From Acropora yongei (lineage: Eukaryota; Cnidaria; Anthozoa; Scleractinia; Acroporidae), in the NCBI GenBank assembly GCA_014634225.1, contig BLFN01000084.1, forward strand, positions 244,311 through 254,310: a stretch of 10,000 nucleotides of DNA. The letters are read 5' to 3'. This document shows, in pieces, positions 7,095 to 10,000 of the stretch. The position numbers were made by a program, and so were the translations under genes. The notes under the pieces are model-generated. The model was given only the letters and a program-made list of their open reading frames with translations, was not told where the DNA came from and did not search any database. The first letter of the stretch is position 1. Each line of letters starts with the position of its first letter.

Positions 7095-7232
7095 CGGAAT
7101 ACAACAGTCCGTCCGATTGGAACACCAGTTCAATTCAAAATTAATGACAAGTATGTTGTGTTTTGTAAGAACTTGAGTGAAGAGTCCCTTAGCGCCGTTT
7201 GTGCTTTGTTAGCTGAACACTTCGTTGAATAA
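7095..7232 (+). other. Unassigned 45-codon open stretch ending in TAA
   Basis: Between stops at 7092-7094 and 7230-7232 the frame is open without an ATG. Its composition looks protein-like: TPVQFKINDKYVVFCKNL, then SEESLSAVCALLAEHFVE. It could be the last exon of an unknown gene or a decayed transposon fragment. The nearest upstream AG sites lack a good pyrimidine tract. No family recognised. Confidence 0.25.
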
Positions 7233-7284
7233 ACAATATAAGACATTATATTGTCTATGATCTGGCTTTGCCAAGATATCATAG
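7233..7284. repeat. Two adjacent perfect hairpins
   Basis: ACAATATA (7233-7240) pairs with TATATTGT (7247-7254). CTATGAT (7255-7261) pairs with ATCATAG (7278-7284), with a further inner TGGC/GCCA pairing. They directly follow the TAA of the open stretch ending at 7232. They could fold in RNA or be the end of a repeat. Confidence 0.6.
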
Positions 7285-8245
7285 CAACGGAAGTCGAGGT
7301 CCAATCATGAGCTTTTTATTTCTGTACATTACTTATTTTTCGATTCAATTTCAAAAGCAAAACACAAAATCATTTGAATGTGTAAGTTTCGTTCTGATTT
7401 TACACATTTAACTTTACAGCAGCAAAATGTACCGACATCAGGAGTACTTATTCCAATGTAGCGACTTTTACGAAATGAGTACACAATTGAATTTCTCAAG
7501 TCAGGATCACTGCAGCACCATATTCCGTTAATAGAAGTGCTTTAATTAGCTAGGAAGCCGTCCCACAGGGCAATTCATAATTGCATTTTTTACGTTCCTG
7601 TCACCTGTCCCCTGGGACCGACCATTCCAGCGTATAAGAATCGGAGAGGTTGGACTTTTTTATTTTTCGTTTTCTTGTCGATTGACCTATTAAAAAAATC
7701 CTCTCCTCTTCCTTTGAAGCACAAATGCCTTTTTTCCGTTATCTCTTAAAATAGTACCGCAGCCGGAGCGCGCAGTGTTTCGAAGAGCCCATGTTTGATG
7801 TAATATATCACTGATGATGGAGGCTGGAAATTCTCAGATTCTTCTTTTTCTGTAGTAAATTTGTCTTTGCAGTACATTTGCGGTCTACGGGCACCTTTTT
7901 AAGATGAAACTTGCATAAGTAAAGTACTTTTCATGCGAATAGTTTTATACTTAAAATAATTATTTGATTAATTTACACTTACAAATGCAACGATGCGATA
8001 AATCATTTTTGTGCAGTTGGTATTCCAGATGTGTTTAGTTCGCCAAAACCTTTTCGATAGAGGTTTTATTTGCATGAAAATACAAACGGTGATGAAAAGG
8101 AAAAAAGAGCTGTGAAAAGTTTCTTACCGCAGGAATTATGAATCTTTTGTCTGGTTCATGGTTTCTTCGCAACACAACAATGGCAAACAATAGCATTTAA
8201 GTTTGGTGTTCAAAAGGAGATTACTTCAAAATTTCTGGCCATTTT

Positions 8246-8252
8246 CATTGGT
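8246..8252 (-). promoter_or_regulatory. Inverted CCAAT box upstream of gene 2
   Basis: CATTGGT reads ACCAATG on the minus strand and sits about 50 bp upstream of the X-box-like site and 200 bp before the ATG. NF-Y and RFX sites often occur together in animal promoters, but the order and spacing here are not the MHC class II S-X-Y arrangement. A weak TATA-like TTTATAG at 8394-8400 is noted without confidence. Confidence 0.35.
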
Positions 8253-8299
8253 TCATTCCATTGTTTCTTCCTGTTTGATTGAGCATAGTATTTAGCACT

Positions 8300-8313
8300 G
8301 TTGCTATGACAAC
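8300..8313. promoter_or_regulatory. X-box-like RFX site upstream of gene 2
   Basis: GTTGCTATGACAAC differs from the perfect RFX palindrome GTTGCCATGGCAAC by two transitions. The left half-site (AGCAAC on the other strand) fits RGYAAC and the right half is one base off. It lies 135 bp before the ATG, a usual distance for animal X-boxes. RFX control is inference. Confidence 0.5.
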
Positions 8314-8447
8314 TTACAAATAGCATTCACTGTCAACTTGTTTGCTGGGACACGTTTCGTTTTCGTTGTCAAGACATTTTCGTACCGGGAAAATTTATAG
8401 CCATTCCTTTGGAATAAAAAAAATAGAAAGAAACAACAGCAAAAAAA

Positions 8448-8594
8448 ATGTCGGATGTAGAACCGGGAAAGGCAAAGGCCGCTGGAATTGTTGGCATCAT
8501 TATTGGAGTGACAGGTTTGGTGAACTTCATCTGTGGCTGCATCTACACAAGTTTTGGTCCAAAGGATGCCTCTGGTTTATGGTCTGGTATTGGG
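8448..8594 (+). CDS. Gene 2: MS4A/CD20-like four-transmembrane protein, exon 1 (3' partial)
   Basis: The ATG follows a run of A (favourable A at -3), with in-frame coding to a strong GTAAGT donor at 8595; 147 nt, 49 codons, phase 0. It reads MSDVEPGKAKAAG, then TM1 (IVGIIIGVTGLVNFICGCIY), then TSFGPKDASGLWSGIG. A short acidic N-terminus, TM1, a short loop and W-x-G-I just before TM2 is the CD20-family arrangement. The exon ends where gene 1's first visible exon begins, so the two look like halves of one gene plan in tandem copies. No exon for its TM2 was found between 8595 and 10000, so intron 1 exceeds 1.4 kb. A longer open frame overlapping this exon is an out-of-frame shadow. The 3.2 kb from gene 1's stop makes this a separate neighbouring gene. 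Confidence 0.78.
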
Positions 8595-10000
8595 GTAAGT
8601 CGTACATGATTTTATAATTCTCTTTTAGTCTGGTTGCTGATGTTTTAGTAACCAGGAAGAAATACTCTCGCAAAACAACTGTGCGCCATGTCCGGTGATT
8701 ATAAATGAACGAAAAAGGCACCACTTGATTTCTTGAGAGACGTTCTTTTACATTTCGCTTTCTTTAATTTTTCGTGCGATATAATGTTACCTTGAATGTC
8801 CCCTCACAGGAAGGTTATATCTTACTAAAGTTGGATCATTTTAATAGCAGTGCACGTACATTGACTCAACAGCAGCGCTTGCCAGTTGTCTAATTCTTCA
8901 ATTATGGCGCCAATGATGGTAATGATTACCTAAGTGAAAACCTGCATTAGGGAAAATACTTCGGGTTGATCTATGTAAACAGAAAACCTTTTCCAAAGAT
9001 CATAAAACTCGATTAAAAGTAAACAAATCTGAGTCTGTTAATAATAAGGTCCATTTCCATTCCTTAAACATTTTACATGGGAGCTTTATTTTGCGATGAA
9101 TTTGCCATGCAAACAATACTTTATTCATTTCCTACGAAAGAGAAGGTGAAATTCCTCTTTCGCTAATGGCTTTGCTTTGGATCGGCACACGATACCATTT
9201 TCGCCTCTCTTCTCAAAAATTAAGGTTGGGCTCTACAACATCACAGCGAAAAAAAATTCGAAAACTAGTGAATAACGTTTTTTGGCCCAAGACGAAAGAA
9301 TAAACTCATGTTCCAAAACTTAGATCTTCATTTCAAATCGTGAAAGTTTCCGGTTGCAGCTGTGTATTAAAAAGAACTGATTTTTGAGGCAGGTCGTGTA
9401 AGCATAAAAGTAACGTTGAAAGTGATTGCTTAGTCCATATATAACAGTAGGGGAGTATGAACTGAGATGTTTTCTTTACATGACTTAGATATCGCATTGA
9501 AAGCAATTGCAAAACAATTTCAAATGCATCGCTAGGTGGCGATGAAAACAATAATTTCAGCTGGTTGCCAAAATTGTCCTAAAAAATTGGATTCTGTGAG
9601 GGTAATTTTGCATACACTGCAAATGCACTTTGAGAGAGTCTTTTCGTTGCAAAGTGAAAAATTTAACAAACGAGCGGTAGCAAGTTATCTTTTAACTAAG
9701 TTAAAGCATCGATGGCGTTTACACTATATACACTAGAGACTTCATATGCAAATAGTAACCTCCATTTATGACAACAGTCAATGATTGTAAAAAAAACCCA
9801 AAAGATAAGATTTGAAAATTAGTTTGAAATATTACACTTTTGTGCAACAATAATAAAAAATTGTCTAGACCTGCATAGATTAAAACAAATGAACAATATT
9901 TTTTACCGCTACAATTGACAATGTGAAGAAATTTGCATTTAGAGTGCATTTCGTTTTACAGATTAGAAAAGTTTCCAATATCTTTTTTTTGTCACCGTGC
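8595..10000 (+). other. Presumed intron 1 of gene 2 (incomplete)
   Basis: It starts with the donor GTAAGT and runs off the window. AT-rich, with scattered short open frames on both strands (9333-9551, 9536-9736, 9719-9949) that show no domain or splice logic. No exon resembling gene 1's TM2 exon was found. Confidence 0.55.

Larger units (their letters stand above)
6676..8240. other. Intergenic, mostly featureless
   Basis: AT-rich spacer between the two MS4A-like genes. Apart from the hairpins and the short open stretch listed separately, I see no splice-flanked coding segment. 7285-8240 in particular has stops in all frames and no notable repeat. Confidence 0.45.

Noticed and set aside
8342..8617. 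91-codon plus-strand open frame overlapping gene 2 exon 1.
   Set aside because: It is out of frame with the exon that has the TM1 logic and strong donor, and its composition is non-protein-like (repeated H/W).
8810..8893. Possible alternative terminal exon of gene 2: good acceptor (CCCCTCACAG), phase-compatible 27 codons then TAA.
   Set aside because: It has no hydrophobic TM2 and no family resemblance; a chance acceptor with a short open run is enough to explain it.
9333..9949. Three open frames on both strands in the AT-rich right end.
   Set aside because: Low-complexity composition, no domains and no splice context; they fall in the presumed intron of gene 2.

Overview
This is animal nuclear DNA, most likely from an anthozoan cnidarian such as a stony coral. 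The evidence is GT-AG introns of 0.2-1.4 kb in a compact four-transmembrane gene, AT-rich non-coding DNA crowded with short terminal-inverted-repeat elements, and the remains of a Penelope-like retroelement with a GIY-YIG domain. Several non-coding stretches resemble repeats I recall from coral genomes. That is recall, not a search result, so the taxon is an inference. I see no prokaryotic operons, CRISPR arrays, rRNA or tRNA.

The window straddles two neighbouring genes on the + strand that look like paralogues of one family: four-transmembrane MS4A/CD20-like membrane proteins. Gene 1 contributes its last four coding exons (2504-2560, 3136-3310, 3543-3676, 5063-5245). All splice sites are GT-AG and the reading frame is continuous across every junction, giving 182 residues. 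These are TM2, a basic cytoplasmic turn, TM3, a cysteine-rich loop, TM4 and a Q/P/G-rich tail with three 9-residue repeats and a PPxY motif. Its first exon was not found and probably lies left of the window. Gene 2 contributes only exon 1 (8448-8594), which encodes the N-terminus, TM1 and a W-x-G motif. Its phase-0 end would fit the phase-0 start of gene 1's first visible exon. The rest of gene 2 would lie to the right.

Layout. 1-1000: non-coding, with a G-rich 22-bp tandem repeat and a 17-bp inverted repeat. 1000-2060: debris of a Penelope-like element, reading leftward. 2061-2503: nothing recognised. 2504-5245: gene 1, with an inverted-repeat element (2636-2969) and a CpG-rich inverted repeat in one intron, and two more inverted-repeat elements flanking a perfect RFX-type palindrome in its last intron. 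5246-6330: 3' UTR and flank with two candidate poly(A) signals. 6354-6675: an inverted-repeat element with an 8-bp near-duplication at its edges. 6676-8240: mostly featureless AT-rich DNA with a short unexplained open frame and paired hairpins. 8240-8447: presumed promoter of gene 2, with an X-box-like site and an inverted CCAAT. 8595-10000: intron 1 of gene 2, with no recognisable exon.

I do not see a new multi-gene system. The best leads are the tandem MS4A-like pair, the nearly identical coding minisatellite with its PPxY tail, and two RFX-like sites placed at the two genes.
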